A stretch of DNA of 64,000 nucleotides from Flavihumibacter rivuli (GTDB lineage Bacteria > Bacteroidota > Bacteroidia > Chitinophagales > Chitinophagaceae): NCBI RefSeq assembly GCF_018595685.2, contig NZ_CP092334.1, positions 152,001 through 216,000 of the forward strand, given 5' to 3'. The notes beneath the pieces were generated by a model. That model ran no database searches. It was given only the letters and a program-made list of their open reading frames with translations, and had not been told where the DNA came from. Below, piece by piece: positions 34,042-42,050 of this stretch. Positions within the stretch are counted from its first letter, which is position 1, and each line of letters opens with the position of its first letter. The translations under genes and the position numbers were made by a program.

Positions 34042-35988
34042 AGGGACAGTCAGGGTGACCACAGTTCCCTTGTAGTTCCTGATGGAAAAGGAGCCATTGA
34101 TGTCTTCCATCCGTTTTTTCATATTGGAAAGTCCGTTACTGAAATCCCTGATAGTGTCCTTGTTCAGGCCAACGCCATTGTCATGGATACTGATCTCCAT
34201 ATCCTGCCGGATGTGGAAACTGATGGTCACATGAGTGGCGCCGGAGTGTTTAACAATGTTATTCAGGGATTCTTTTATGCACAGGAAGATATTCCTCCTT
34301 TTCTCCCCGCTCAGTTCAATCGTAGGGATGGTTTCCGGGTATTCAAAATCGCATTTGATGTCCGTGTTGTCCAGGAATTCAAGGGCATAGGACCTTGTAT
34401 AAGCGATCAGGTTATCAACCGTATCATTTGAGCTTTTCATGGTCCAGATGATGGTGTTCATCTTGGTGATGAGCTCATTGGCAGAGTTGGAGATCTTTTC
34501 AATTTCAGGAACTGTATTCTCCTTTAGTTTGGCCTTTGCCAGTTCGCTCATAAGCCTGATGGCAGTAACACCCGAACCAAGTTCATCATGCATATCGGCA
34601 GAGATCCTGTTCCTTTCATCCTGTTTGGCTGCCAGGATCTCCATTTTTGTTTCCATGGCTGTCTTTTCCTTCTCAAGTATCAGGCGTTCGCGTTCCCGAA
34701 CACTTGCGGTGATATCTGTCTTGTTTTTGATGGAAAGTGCAATCAGGAAGAAGATCAGCTCAAAAACGATCCCCATCTCATACCAGAAAAGGGAATCATT
34801 GATCAGGGAGGTGAGGTCGGGACGGAACCGCTGGGTAGAGTTGATCAGGTAAAGGGAAAGCAGGCCTCCCAGGAATAGGAAACTATGGCCAATAGCCAGG
34901 TAACGCAAGGTTGGGCTTCGTTTGATAATAGAGTACACAATGAAAAATACCGTGCTGGCTGACCAAAGGTATTTGGTGTCGTTTTCCACCATGTTCTGGA
35001 ACTGGAAATTGGCTGAAAAAAAGTTGAAATAGGTGAAAAGGATCATGGCAATGACGGTTAGGACCTGGCAGATCAGCAATACTTTATTCAGGATGCTAAA
35101 ATCCCTGGTGGCATTGGTAAACTTCCTTAAGAACATAAAGTAGAAGAGGGTCCCGGAACATTGCAGGATAAAATCAAAATAGCTTTCAAAGAAGAAATTT
35201 GCCAGGGTTGGCCTATGGTAGAGATAGGCCTTCAAAAAGAACATAATACCGAGCAGGGAAGCATAACCTGTGTAATAGAGGAAGTCGAGGTTTTGGTTGG
35301 CATAAAAGGCTGCCAGGGAATAGAAGATCATCATGAGCAACAGCCCGCAGATCAGGTAGGTGATGATCGAGTTCAGCTTCCTTTCATTTTGCAAATCCTC
35401 CAGTAAGGCGTTGAGGTAAAAATCCCTGGACAATGTAGGGTTGAGGGTATTGGTCGTGGTTTTGATAAATTCCAGTTCTGTGATATAGGTTGCAGTTTCG
35501 CCTGCCTTTAACTCAAGTTTTTTGACCACATTTGAGTGTACATCCCTGTTGGAAGTTGTCCCTGATACCAGCTCAAACCGTTCTTTAACGGGGTTGAATT
35601 TGAAAAGGTTAATAGTGTTGAAATAAAAACCAGGTAAGAAGTATGTGGTGATGGCGGAGTCTGTGTCGTTCTCTACCGTGAACTGGAGGAAGCAATCCTT
35701 GCTTACGTATTTGGGGTCCAGTTTCCGGGTAAGGGAAACCGGGATCGGCCTTAATGCGGGAAGGCTGTGCAGGTGTTCTTCCTCTACCTGGTTGGCCGTA
35801 TCTATGAATAAGCCTGTCTTTTCCGTGATTTTTTCAGACAACTTTATTTGGCTGAGTTTAATGGTATCAAGTCCGGGCTGTGCCCAAAGTTTTGGTGAAG
35901 GCAGCAGCCAAAATGCCGTTATGGCCAATAGGTGGAAAAACAGGCAGGCAAGGTTGAAATTACGGCGCATAGGTCTGGGGAAGAACAT
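34033..35988 (-). CDS. 7TMR-DISM sensor histidine kinase (HisKA_3)
   Basis: A 651-residue kinase. The N-terminus carries a signal anchor and an extracytoplasmic 7TMR-DISMED2-like beta domain (~45-185), then seven transmembrane helices (~200-400), a coiled coil, and a kinase core of the HisKA_3 class: ERNRISADMHDELGSGVTAIRLM with the phospho-His in DMHDELG, and the HATPase with CIKESLNNIVKHSGA and HDNGVGLN. HisKA_3 kinases normally pair with NarL-type regulators, but none lies next to it, so it is an orphan. It is transcribed divergently from ftsK. A second start at 35970 is also possible. Confidence 0.94.
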   Translation of the reverse strand: MFFPRPMRRNFNLACLFFHLLAITAFWLLPSPKLWAQPGLDTIKLSQIKLSEKITEKTGLFIDTANQVEEEHLHSLPALRPIPVSLTRKLDPKYVSKDCFLQFTVENDTDSAITTYFLPGFYFNTINLFKFNPVKERFELVSGTTSNRDVHSNVVKKLELKAGETATYITELEFIKTTTNTLNPTLSRDFYLNALLEDLQNERKLNSIITYLICGLLLMMIFYSLAAFYANQNLDFLYYTGYASLLGIMFFLKAYLYHRPTLANFFFESYFDFILQCSGTLFYFMFLRKFTNATRDFSILNKVLLICQVLTVIAMILFTYFNFFSANFQFQNMVENDTKYLWSASTVFFIVYSIIKRSPTLRYLAIGHSFLFLGGLLSLYLINSTQRFRPDLTSLINDSLFWYEMGIVFELIFFLIALSIKNKTDITASVRERERLILEKEKTAMETKMEILAAKQDERNRISADMHDELGSGVTAIRLMSELAKAKLKENTVPEIEKISNSANELITKMNTIIWTMKSSNDTVDNLIAYTRSYALEFLDNTDIKCDFEYPETIPTIELSGEKRRNIFLCIKESLNNIVKHSGATHVTISFHIRQDMEISIHDNGVGLNKDTIRDFSNGLSNMKKRMEDINGSFSIRNYKGTVVTLTVPLA

Positions 35989-36075
35989 AGTCGATCTCCA
36001 AAATACAATTTCTTTTGCACAGCCGTAGGAATGCTTTTATTTTGGCCCCTACAGGCCTTCCTGCAAGGCGTATTG

Positions 36076-36083
36076 TATATTTG
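36076..36083 (+). promoter_or_regulatory. TAnnTTTG -7 box for ftsK
   Basis: TATATTTG ends 5 nt before the ftsK ATG, implying a leaderless or near-leaderless message. No clear -33 element is at the usual spacing. Confidence 0.55.
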
Positions 36084-36088
36084 TAAAT

Positions 36089-38656
36089 ATGGCAAATAAG
36101 CTGAAATCCAGGAAAAAACCAGCTGCTGATCCGGACCAGTTGCAACCCGAGAAAGAGGAGACCGTGGAGGTAAAGTCACTGGTCAAGGATGAGCGTACCC
36201 ATAAGATCGCTGGTGCATTGTTGTTGCTGCTTTCTGTTTTCCTTTTCATAGCCTTCACTTCATACCTTTTTACCTGGGAAGAAGACCAGGACAAGGTTTT
36301 CAGGGGAACAGGGGATTTCCTGTTTGGGGAAGATATCAGGGTGGCCAACCTGCTGGGCAGGTTGGGAGCCTGGGTGTCGCATTTTTTCTTCTACAAGGCA
36401 TTTGGGCTGGCCTCTTATTTCCTCTGCAGTTTCTTTTTTGTGGCAGGGGTAAATTTCCTGTTCGAACGTAAGGTCTTCAAGTTGTCGAGGAATATCCGCT
36501 ACGTGATGGTAGGTTTGATCTATTTCAGTGTGGCCCTGGCCTTTGTTTTTGGTGAGAGCGGTTTCCCATGGGGTGGCGGCTTCGGGAATGTGGTTAGTAA
36601 TTGGTTGTCCCGGTTCCTGGGTTCAGTGGGAACTGCAGCCTTGATAATGGTTGGCGGCCTGGCTTATTTCATCTGGCGATTCAACCCGGTGTTCAAAGTA
36701 CCGCAATTGCCCAAGCGTGAGAAACAGGCGGAGGTGGAAGCGGAAAGTGAAGAACAAGAAGAACCTGATGAAAAGGAGGGTGCTAAATTGTTTGTAGAAG
36801 AACCGGTTAAGAAGAATGGATTGAAAAAAGAAGGAGGCGTGGTTGTTCTTCCCCCGCAACCAAGGACTCCCGAGCCGGAGTTCCAGGTAGTGGAGAAGGA
36901 AGTAGAAGCCCATGAAGAACCAACCCTTTTAATAGAGGAGGAAATGGAAGAAGAAGAGGAGCAGGAAGTAGTGAATGTTCTTCCCCCAAGGGAGCAGACA
37001 GCGCCTGTAATGGCGACGGTTGTAGCAACACCTCCGCCTTCACAGCCCACTGTTCCTGTTGTCCCGCCAAGTGATATCGAACTTGAGATCAAAGTAGTGG
37101 AAGAACCGTCTGATACCGGGGAAGAAGGAGGTGCACTTGAGGAACTTCCACCCTACGAACCTACACTTGACCTGCGCGATTACAAATACCCGGGTTTGAA
37201 TCTGCTGGAAACCCATGGCAGTGAAAAGATCGTCCAGGACCCTGCTGAACTGGAAGCCAACAAGAACCAGATCATCAATACCCTTAAGAATTACGATATC
37301 CAGATCCAGAAAATCAGTGCTACGGTTGGTCCTACTGTGACCCTTTATGAGATCGTGCCGGCTGCAGGGGTTAGGATATCCAGGATCAAGAACCTTGAGG
37401 ATGATATTGCACTCAGCCTGGCGGCCCTGGGGATCAGGATCATTGCCCCCATCCCCGGTAAGGGTACCATTGGTATTGAAGTGCCCAATGTGAAGAAGAC
37501 CGTGGTGAGTATGAAGACCCTCCTGAGTTCTGAGAAATTCCAGCACAGCAACTATAGCCTGCCCATTGCAGTTGGTAAGAAGATCGATAATGAGAATTTC
37601 ATTGTAGACCTGGCAGCCATGCCCCACTTGCTAATGGCCGGTGCCACTGGTCAGGGTAAATCGGTTGGGTTGAATGCGATATTGGTATCCTTGCTGTACA
37701 AGAAGCATCCCTCCCAATTGAAGTTTGTGCTGGTAGATCCCAAGAAGGTGGAATTGAGTTTATACCGGACCATTGAAAGGCATTTCCTTGCAAAGCTCCC
37801 CGGCGAGGAAGAAGCGATCATCACCGATACCAAGAAAGTGATCAATACACTGAATGCATTGTGTATTGAAATGGATAACCGTTATGACCTCCTGAAGGAA
37901 GCCGGTACAAGGAATATCAAGGAGTACAATGAAAAGTTCATCAGGAGGAAATTGAATCCCCAGAAGGGACACCAATACCTTCCGTTTATTGTATTGGTGA
38001 TTGATGAGTTTGCCGACCTGATCATGACCGCCGGCAAGGAAGTGGAGATGCCGATCGCCCGACTTGCCCAGTTGGCACGTGCCGTGGGAATTCACCTGAT
38101 CATTGCTACCCAGAGGCCTTCTGTAAACATTATTACCGGTACCATTAAGGCCAACTTCCCAGCCAGGATAGCATTCAAGGTCTCTTCCAAGATCGATTCC
38201 AGGACCATTCTCGATGCCGGTGGAGCGGAACAGCTGATCGGTAAGGGTGACATGCTGATCTCTTATAATGGGGAGCTGACCCGCTTACAGTGTGCATTTG
38301 TGGATACGCCGGAGGTTGAGGCAGTTACGGACTTCATTGGTGACCAGCGCGGGTATCCACAGGCCTTCCTCCTGCCAGAATATGTAGATGAGAAGGATTT
38401 GGAGGGGAAGGATTTTGACCTGATCAATGACCGGGATCCTCTCTTTGAAGAAGCAGCGCGCGTTATTGTGCAGAACCAGGTTGGCTCAACTTCCTTATTA
38501 CAAAGAAGGATGAAACTCGGATACAATAGGGCCGGAAGGTTGATGGACCAACTGGAAGCGGCAGGAGTGGTAGGTCCCAACCTGGGCAGTAAGGCCAGGG
38601 AGGTGTTGATGAAAACGGAAGCGGAACTGGAAAGCTATCTTTCCGGGCTAGCTTAG
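36089..38656 (+). CDS. ftsK: FtsK/SpoIIIE DNA translocase
   Basis: An 855-residue septal DNA translocase that moves chromosome ends during division. The N-terminal ~190 residues hold four transmembrane spans; residues ~205-360 are a highly acidic, Pro-rich linker, probably disordered; the rest is the motor with an alpha domain (TVGPTVTLYEIVPAAGVRISRIKNLEDDIAL), Walker A GATGQGKSVGLN (from residue 518), Walker B IVLVIDEFADLIM, and the late QRPSVNIITGTIKANFPARIAFKVSS. The C-terminal winged-helix gamma domain (STSLLQRRMKLGYNRAGRLMDQLEAAGVVGP) reads KOPS-like DNA orientation signals. Length and architecture are normal for Bacteroidota. Confidence 0.97.
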   Translation: MANKLKSRKKPAADPDQLQPEKEETVEVKSLVKDERTHKIAGALLLLLSVFLFIAFTSYLFTWEEDQDKVFRGTGDFLFGEDIRVANLLGRLGAWVSHFFFYKAFGLASYFLCSFFFVAGVNFLFERKVFKLSRNIRYVMVGLIYFSVALAFVFGESGFPWGGGFGNVVSNWLSRFLGSVGTAALIMVGGLAYFIWRFNPVFKVPQLPKREKQAEVEAESEEQEEPDEKEGAKLFVEEPVKKNGLKKEGGVVVLPPQPRTPEPEFQVVEKEVEAHEEPTLLIEEEMEEEEEQEVVNVLPPREQTAPVMATVVATPPPSQPTVPVVPPSDIELEIKVVEEPSDTGEEGGALEELPPYEPTLDLRDYKYPGLNLLETHGSEKIVQDPAELEANKNQIINTLKNYDIQIQKISATVGPTVTLYEIVPAAGVRISRIKNLEDDIALSLAALGIRIIAPIPGKGTIGIEVPNVKKTVVSMKTLLSSEKFQHSNYSLPIAVGKKIDNENFIVDLAAMPHLLMAGATGQGKSVGLNAILVSLLYKKHPSQLKFVLVDPKKVELSLYRTIERHFLAKLPGEEEAIITDTKKVINTLNALCIEMDNRYDLLKEAGTRNIKEYNEKFIRRKLNPQKGHQYLPFIVLVIDEFADLIMTAGKEVEMPIARLAQLARAVGIHLIIATQRPSVNIITGTIKANFPARIAFKVSSKIDSRTILDAGGAEQLIGKGDMLISYNGELTRLQCAFVDTPEVEAVTDFIGDQRGYPQAFLLPEYVDEKDLEGKDFDLINDRDPLFEEAARVIVQNQVGSTSLLQRRMKLGYNRAGRLMDQLEAAGVVGPNLGSKAREVLMKTEAELESYLSGLA

Positions 38657-38729
38657 GGAAATGTTAAGGTTTGGGAGCCGATTAATCTTGTCGGGCAACC
38701 CAAAGTCATAGAGATGCATCTAATTTGAA

Positions 38730-38737
38730 TATCTTTG
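38730..38737 (+). promoter_or_regulatory. TAnnTTTG -7 box for lolA
   Basis: TATCTTTG ends 21 nt before the lolA ATG. No good -33 TTG was found. Confidence 0.45.
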
Positions 38738-38758
38738 CACGCGTTGAAAAAAATAAGC

Positions 38759-39412
38759 ATGAAGAAAACTTTAGGCATTCTGGCATTAGTAGCAGGCTCA
38801 TTAATGGCCGGTTCAGTTAGCGCACAAAGTGATCCCGCGGCCAAGGCTGTGCTGGATGGTGTTAGTGCCAAATTCAAGACCTTTTCTGCCGTTCAGTCCA
38901 GCTTTACCCTGCAGGTTGAAGATGGCAAGGGTAAGGTACAAGGGGTTAAGAAGGGAACGGTGTATATGAAAGGCACCAAATACAGGGTGTCCATTACAGG
39001 CCAGGAGATCTTTTGTGACGGGAAGAATATCTGGACTTATGATAAGGCAGCCAATGAAGTGACCATTACCAAGTTCGACCCCAGCCAGAACACCATTACC
39101 CCCCAAAAGCTATTCACGAACTTCTACGATAAGGACTTCCTGTATAAGTTAAACGGCGAAAAGAAAGTGGCGGGCAAGGTGATCCAGGAAATAGAGATGA
39201 CCCCTATTGATAAGTCCAAGGCTTTCCATAAGGTATATGTATACGTGGATAAGGCATCAAAGACCATTTACAGTACCAAGGTGCTTGAAAAGAATGGTAA
39301 TAAGTACACCTATACTGTTAACAGCCTGAACGGTAAGGCGCAGGTAGCCGATAGCCAGTTTGTGTTCGATAAGAAAAAGTACCCTGGTGTGGAGGAAGTG
39401 GACCTTCGGTAA
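38759..39412 (+). CDS. lolA: LolA-like outer-membrane lipoprotein carrier
   Basis: A 217-residue periplasmic chaperone: signal peptide (MKKTLGILALVAGSLMAGSVSAQ), then a beta half-barrel of the LolA family (FKTFSAVQSSFTLQVEDGKGKVQGVKKGTVYMKGTKYRVSI, FCDGKNIWTYDKAANEVTI). LolA carries lipoproteins from the inner to the outer membrane. The ATG at 38759 gives the complete signal peptide; the upstream in-frame start at 38735 does not. It follows ftsK as in many Bacteroidota genomes, but has its own promoter-like box. A terminator follows. Confidence 0.92.
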   Translation: MKKTLGILALVAGSLMAGSVSAQSDPAAKAVLDGVSAKFKTFSAVQSSFTLQVEDGKGKVQGVKKGTVYMKGTKYRVSITGQEIFCDGKNIWTYDKAANEVTITKFDPSQNTITPQKLFTNFYDKDFLYKLNGEKKVAGKVIQEIEMTPIDKSKAFHKVYVYVDKASKTIYSTKVLEKNGNKYTYTVNSLNGKAQVADSQFVFDKKKYPGVEEVDLR

Positions 39413-39431
39413 TTTGATCAGAAACGCTTTG

Positions 39432-39457
39432 AAAGCTCCATTTGGGGCTTTTTTTTA
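39432..39457 (+). terminator. Terminator of lolA
   Basis: AAAGCTCC (39432-39439) pairs with GGGGCTTT (one G-U pair), ATTT loop, followed by a run of T. It abuts the 3' end of the convergent AraC gene. Confidence 0.8.
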
Positions 39458-40441
39458 TGCCCTGATCTCACTGGGAAGGATGTTGAATTCCTTCTTGAAA
39501 GCAGCCGCAAAATTGCTGAGGTTGGAATAACCCAACTGAAGGCCAACTTCCTTGACCGTGAATTCTCCGCTCAGCAACATTTCCCTGGCAACACTCATGC
39601 GTTGACGCTGGTAATAGGCATAGATGCTGGTGCCATATACTTCCTTGAATAGCTTTTTAAGTTTGGCAGAACTCATAGCTGCTTCCTGCGCCAGTTGGTC
39701 TATGGTAGGAGGACGGGAGTGGATATCGCGGGTTAGCAATGATTCCACATGCATCAATTGGTGGACATCATGCTTCGAGATTTTGGGGCCGGCCATAAGG
39801 GTCTTGCTTTTTTCATAGAGCCTGCTGAAGAAGCGTTCGATCAGGAGCATGATCCTGTTTTGGACAGTGGCGATCCAGAGTGGCCCCTGGTTGTCGGAGT
39901 GCAGGATGTCATTGAAATAACGCCTGTACTCATTATCTATCGGTTCAATGGTATAGCTTCCTGTCCTCAGGCTCAGGTAGGTGGATAATACTTCTTCAGG
40001 GTCGGCAATGCCTAGATGGTTGGCCATCCATTCTTTATTGAAGATGATATTGATGCCTTTGAAAGAAGATCCTTTCTTGGCCAGGTACGAAACATCGAAA
40101 AGCGTTGTGGTCAGGTAAACACCAGCGTGGTATTCATTCCTGGTCTTAAGTTCCTCCCCATCGATCTTAAGGGTGAGCTCGTCAGTGATCTTGATGTCTT
40201 CATACCTGAGTACATAATACTCTTCAGGTATCCTTTTCCTTTTGTAATAGAAATTATCGTTGATGGTATAATTTGAAATACTGGCCTGCAGGTTATTGGG
40301 GAGGTCAATGAATTGCATGTAGCCGCTTGCAGTATCCTCGGGGAAGTTCACCCTATTGTTCTCCAATTTGACATGCAGTGCCCGGGCTAATTCTTTGGCT
40401 ATTTCGTTGTAGTTATAAGACTGGTATTCGAAATTAAACAC
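39455..40441 (-). CDS. AraC family transcriptional regulator
   Basis: A 328-residue regulator. The N-terminal ~210 residues are a ligand-binding-like domain without a recognised signature. The C-terminal ~100 residues are the two-helix-turn-helix AraC domain: PTIDQLAQEAAMSSAKLKKLFKEVYGTSIYAYYQRQRMSVAREMLLSGEFTVKEVGLQLGYSNLSNFAAAFKKEF in shortened form. The only usable start is GTG at 40441: an in-frame TGA lies a few codons upstream and no ATG is close. The regulated genes are unknown; ubiX is 27 bp upstream on the same strand and may share its transcript. Confidence 0.92.
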   Translation of the reverse strand: MFNFEYQSYNYNEIAKELARALHVKLENNRVNFPEDTASGYMQFIDLPNNLQASISNYTINDNFYYKRKRIPEEYYVLRYEDIKITDELTLKIDGEELKTRNEYHAGVYLTTTLFDVSYLAKKGSSFKGINIIFNKEWMANHLGIADPEEVLSTYLSLRTGSYTIEPIDNEYRRYFNDILHSDNQGPLWIATVQNRIMLLIERFFSRLYEKSKTLMAGPKISKHDVHQLMHVESLLTRDIHSRPPTIDQLAQEAAMSSAKLKKLFKEVYGTSIYAYYQRQRMSVAREMLLSGEFTVKEVGLQLGYSNLSNFAAAFKKEFNILPSEIRA

Positions 40442-40468
40442 TTGATGAGTATTTGTAATACAAGGTAA

Positions 40469-41041
40469 TCAAATTTGCTCATTGCTGCCCCATCTATACG
40501 TGCTGATCCTGAGGCCGGCAAGGTCTATTACCCTGTCCACAACAGTTGAAGCGAGTTCCTCAAAATTTTTCGGGTTGCTGTAGAAGGATGGGGAAGCAGG
40601 ACAGATTATGCCGCCTGCAAGGGTCACGGTTTCCATATTGCGGATATGCATCAGGTTATAAGGGGTGTCCCTGATCACGCAAATAAGCTTCCTTCTTTCT
40701 TTCAGGATAACATCAGCAGCCCTTGTGATGAGGTCATTTGAAATGCCACCGGCAATGCGGCCAAGTGTGCCCATAGAGCAGGGAACAATGATCATGGTGT
40801 TGAACTGCCCTGACCCGGAGGCAAAGGGGGCGAAAAAGTCATTTTTGTCATAAAATTTTACAGCTTCGAGCTGCTGGTAATCCTTGTTTCCCAACTCCGT
40901 TTCCCACACGTCCTGCGCATTGTCTGTCATTACCACTGCTAACTCCTGCCATTGGTCCCTGATGGCTACTAATTTTTTCAGGAGTACCTGGGCATAAATG
41001 GAGCCGCTTGCGCCGGTTACCGCAACTACAATCTTCTGCAT
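40469..41041 (-). CDS. ubiX: UbiX family flavin prenyltransferase
   Basis: A 190-residue flavin prenyltransferase that makes the prenylated FMN cofactor of UbiD-type decarboxylases. It has the FMN-binding start VVAVTGASGSIYAQVLLKKL, IIVPCSMGTLGRIAGGISNDLITRAADVILKERRKLI, and the MRHIRNMETVTLAGGIICPASPSFY-like segment with MHIRNM. No ubiD gene is in the window. It is transcribed toward the AraC gene and away from the thioredoxin-like gene, with promoter boxes of the two divergent genes facing each other. Confidence 0.95.
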   Translation of the reverse strand: MQKIVVAVTGASGSIYAQVLLKKLVAIRDQWQELAVVMTDNAQDVWETELGNKDYQQLEAVKFYDKNDFFAPFASGSGQFNTMIIVPCSMGTLGRIAGGISNDLITRAADVILKERRKLICVIRDTPYNLMHIRNMETVTLAGGIICPASPSFYSNPKNFEELASTVVDRVIDLAGLRISTYRWGSNEQI

Positions 41042-41051
41042 GCTATTTGAT

Positions 41052-41059
41052 TATATTTG
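41052..41059 (+). promoter_or_regulatory. TAnnTTTG -7 box for the thioredoxin-like gene
   Basis: TATATTTG ends 19 nt before the ATG at 41079. It faces the minus-strand box for ubiX eight bases away. Confidence 0.5.
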
Positions 41060-41067
41060 ATGACAAA

Positions 41068-41075
41068 CAAAATTA
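41068..41075 (-). promoter_or_regulatory. TAnnTTTG -7 box for ubiX
   Basis: On the minus strand TAATTTTG ends 26 nt before the ubiX ATG. It lies within the leader of the divergent thioredoxin-like gene. Confidence 0.5.
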
Positions 41076-41078
41076 ACC

Positions 41079-41603
41079 ATGCTTCGGTTTACCACCATCA
41101 CCCTATTAATAGCCTCATTGTTCTTTACCTGTGCCCAGAAACCAACGGAGAAGGGTATACGCTGGATGACCCTGGGGGAGGTGGAGACTGTTTGGAATGC
41201 CAATCCAAGGCCAGTGTTGATCGATTTGTATACGGACTGGTGCGGCTGGTGCAAGGTAATGGATAAAAGAACCTATGCCAATGGAAAGGTTGCTGCCTAC
41301 CTGCAGGATAAGTTTTATCCAATCAAGCTGAATGCCGAGACCAGGGATGCTGTTAAATGGATGGGGAAAGAGTATGCATTCAATAAAGGCTATAATACGA
41401 ATGAAATAGCCCTTTACCTTACCAGGGGACAGTTGTCCTATCCGACCACGGTAATTATCCCAGCTCCCGGGGAAGAACCACAGGCTATTCCCGGCTTCCT
41501 GAATCCCAGTGAAATAGAACCGATCCTCAAATATTTTGGTGAAGGGGCGTACAAAACCATGGCCTTCCCGGACTACCATAAGAAGTTCAAAGGAGCGTGG
41601 TAA
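41079..41603 (+). CDS. exported thioredoxin-like protein
   Basis: A 174-residue exported protein with a short signal ending in FFTCAQ (Cys may be a poor lipobox site, or the signal may be cleaved). The thioredoxin fold is shown by VLIDLYTDWCGWCKVMDKRTYANGKVAAYLQDKFYPIKLNAE with the CGWC redox pair, and a cis-Pro in SYPTTVIIP. It resembles DUF255/thioredoxin-7 type disulfide or thiol proteins of the periplasm. An extra ~15-residue insert follows strand 3. Its own promoter and terminator suggest it is monocistronic. Confidence 0.9.
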   Translation: MLRFTTITLLIASLFFTCAQKPTEKGIRWMTLGEVETVWNANPRPVLIDLYTDWCGWCKVMDKRTYANGKVAAYLQDKFYPIKLNAETRDAVKWMGKEYAFNKGYNTNEIALYLTRGQLSYPTTVIIPAPGEEPQAIPGFLNPSEIEPILKYFGEGAYKTMAFPDYHKKFKGAW

Positions 41604-41644
41604 AATTTACAGATGATGCTTGATTTAAAAACGTCAATTATTTC

Positions 41645-41676
41645 AAAACCCCTATCATCCAGATAGGGGTTTTGCT
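41645..41676 (+). terminator. Terminator of the thioredoxin-like gene
   Basis: AAAACCCCTATC (41645-41656) pairs with GATAGGGGTTTT (41662-41673) with a 5-nt loop. Confidence 0.88.
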
Positions 41677-41719
41677 TTCAAATGGAACTATTTGCCTGTT
41701 TTAGTTGTTCAATATCAAT

Positions 41720-41808
41720 GCCTACGGGTTTCCACTTAGGCGGTTGCCCCAATCGGCTAGGGAAATACTTATTCCCGATTGATTCGGGTCAAAAAGCCCG
41801 TTTTTTTT
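41720..41808 (+). ncRNA. Candidate structured non-coding RNA with intrinsic terminator
   Basis: Between the thioredoxin terminator and the next elements no ORF is seen, but the sequence folds well. GCCTA/TAGGC (41720-41724/41737-41741) makes a hairpin. CAATCGG (41750-41756) can pair with CCGATTG (41775-41781). GGGAA/TTCCC (41760-41764/41772-41776) and CCCGA/TCGGG (41774-41778/41784-41788) compete with the terminator CGGG/CCCG (41785-41788/41797-41800), which is followed by eight T. The arrangement resembles an attenuator, but no gene lies directly downstream on this strand. I do not recognise the RNA family. Confidence 0.35.
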
Positions 41809-41853
41809 GAAAAAAAAATTCCCAATGCAACCAATGTTTACTCACGAACATCT

Positions 41854-41861
41854 TATATTTG
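41854..41861 (+). promoter_or_regulatory. TAnnTTTG -7 box without a following gene
   Basis: TATATTTG in the gene-free region. The next feature downstream on this strand is the terminator at 41909-41935, so a short transcript of about 70 nt is predicted. Confidence 0.4.
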
Positions 41862-41865
41862 AATT

Positions 41866-41935
41866 TTCATAGGATAAGGTTTAATGGTTAATGGTATTTG
41901 ATTAGTGCATCCCGCCGCCAGGCGGGATTTTTTTT
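41866..41935 (+). ncRNA. Candidate small RNA between promoter box and terminator
   Basis: The stretch from just after the promoter box to the terminator holds no ORF of note. The predicted ~70-nt RNA would start A/T-rich and end in the strong hairpin. No known RNA family is recognised, and expression is unproven. Confidence 0.3.
41909..41935 (+). terminator. Strong terminator in the gene-free region
   Basis: ATCCCGCC (41909-41916) pairs with GGCGGGAT (41921-41928), 4-nt loop, followed by a run of T. The nearest upstream plus-strand gene already has its own terminator at 41645. Confidence 0.85.
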
Positions 41936-42005
41936 GCCCACCCCCCAACCCTGCCTTGTAGGGTAAGGTATAAAATACAGGAGTATTCAATTTGACCAAA
42001 TAAAA

Positions 42006-42025
42006 AGGCTACCGATCGGTAGCCT
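42006..42025. terminator. Bidirectional terminator (20-bp perfect palindrome)
   Basis: A perfect palindrome centred on CGATCG, with A-run before it and CTTTTA after it, so both strands read stem plus U-rich tail. On the minus strand it closes the serine-palmitoyltransferase-like gene. Confidence 0.75.
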
Positions 42026-42050
42026 CTTTTATTTGGTTGATTAAGCCAGA

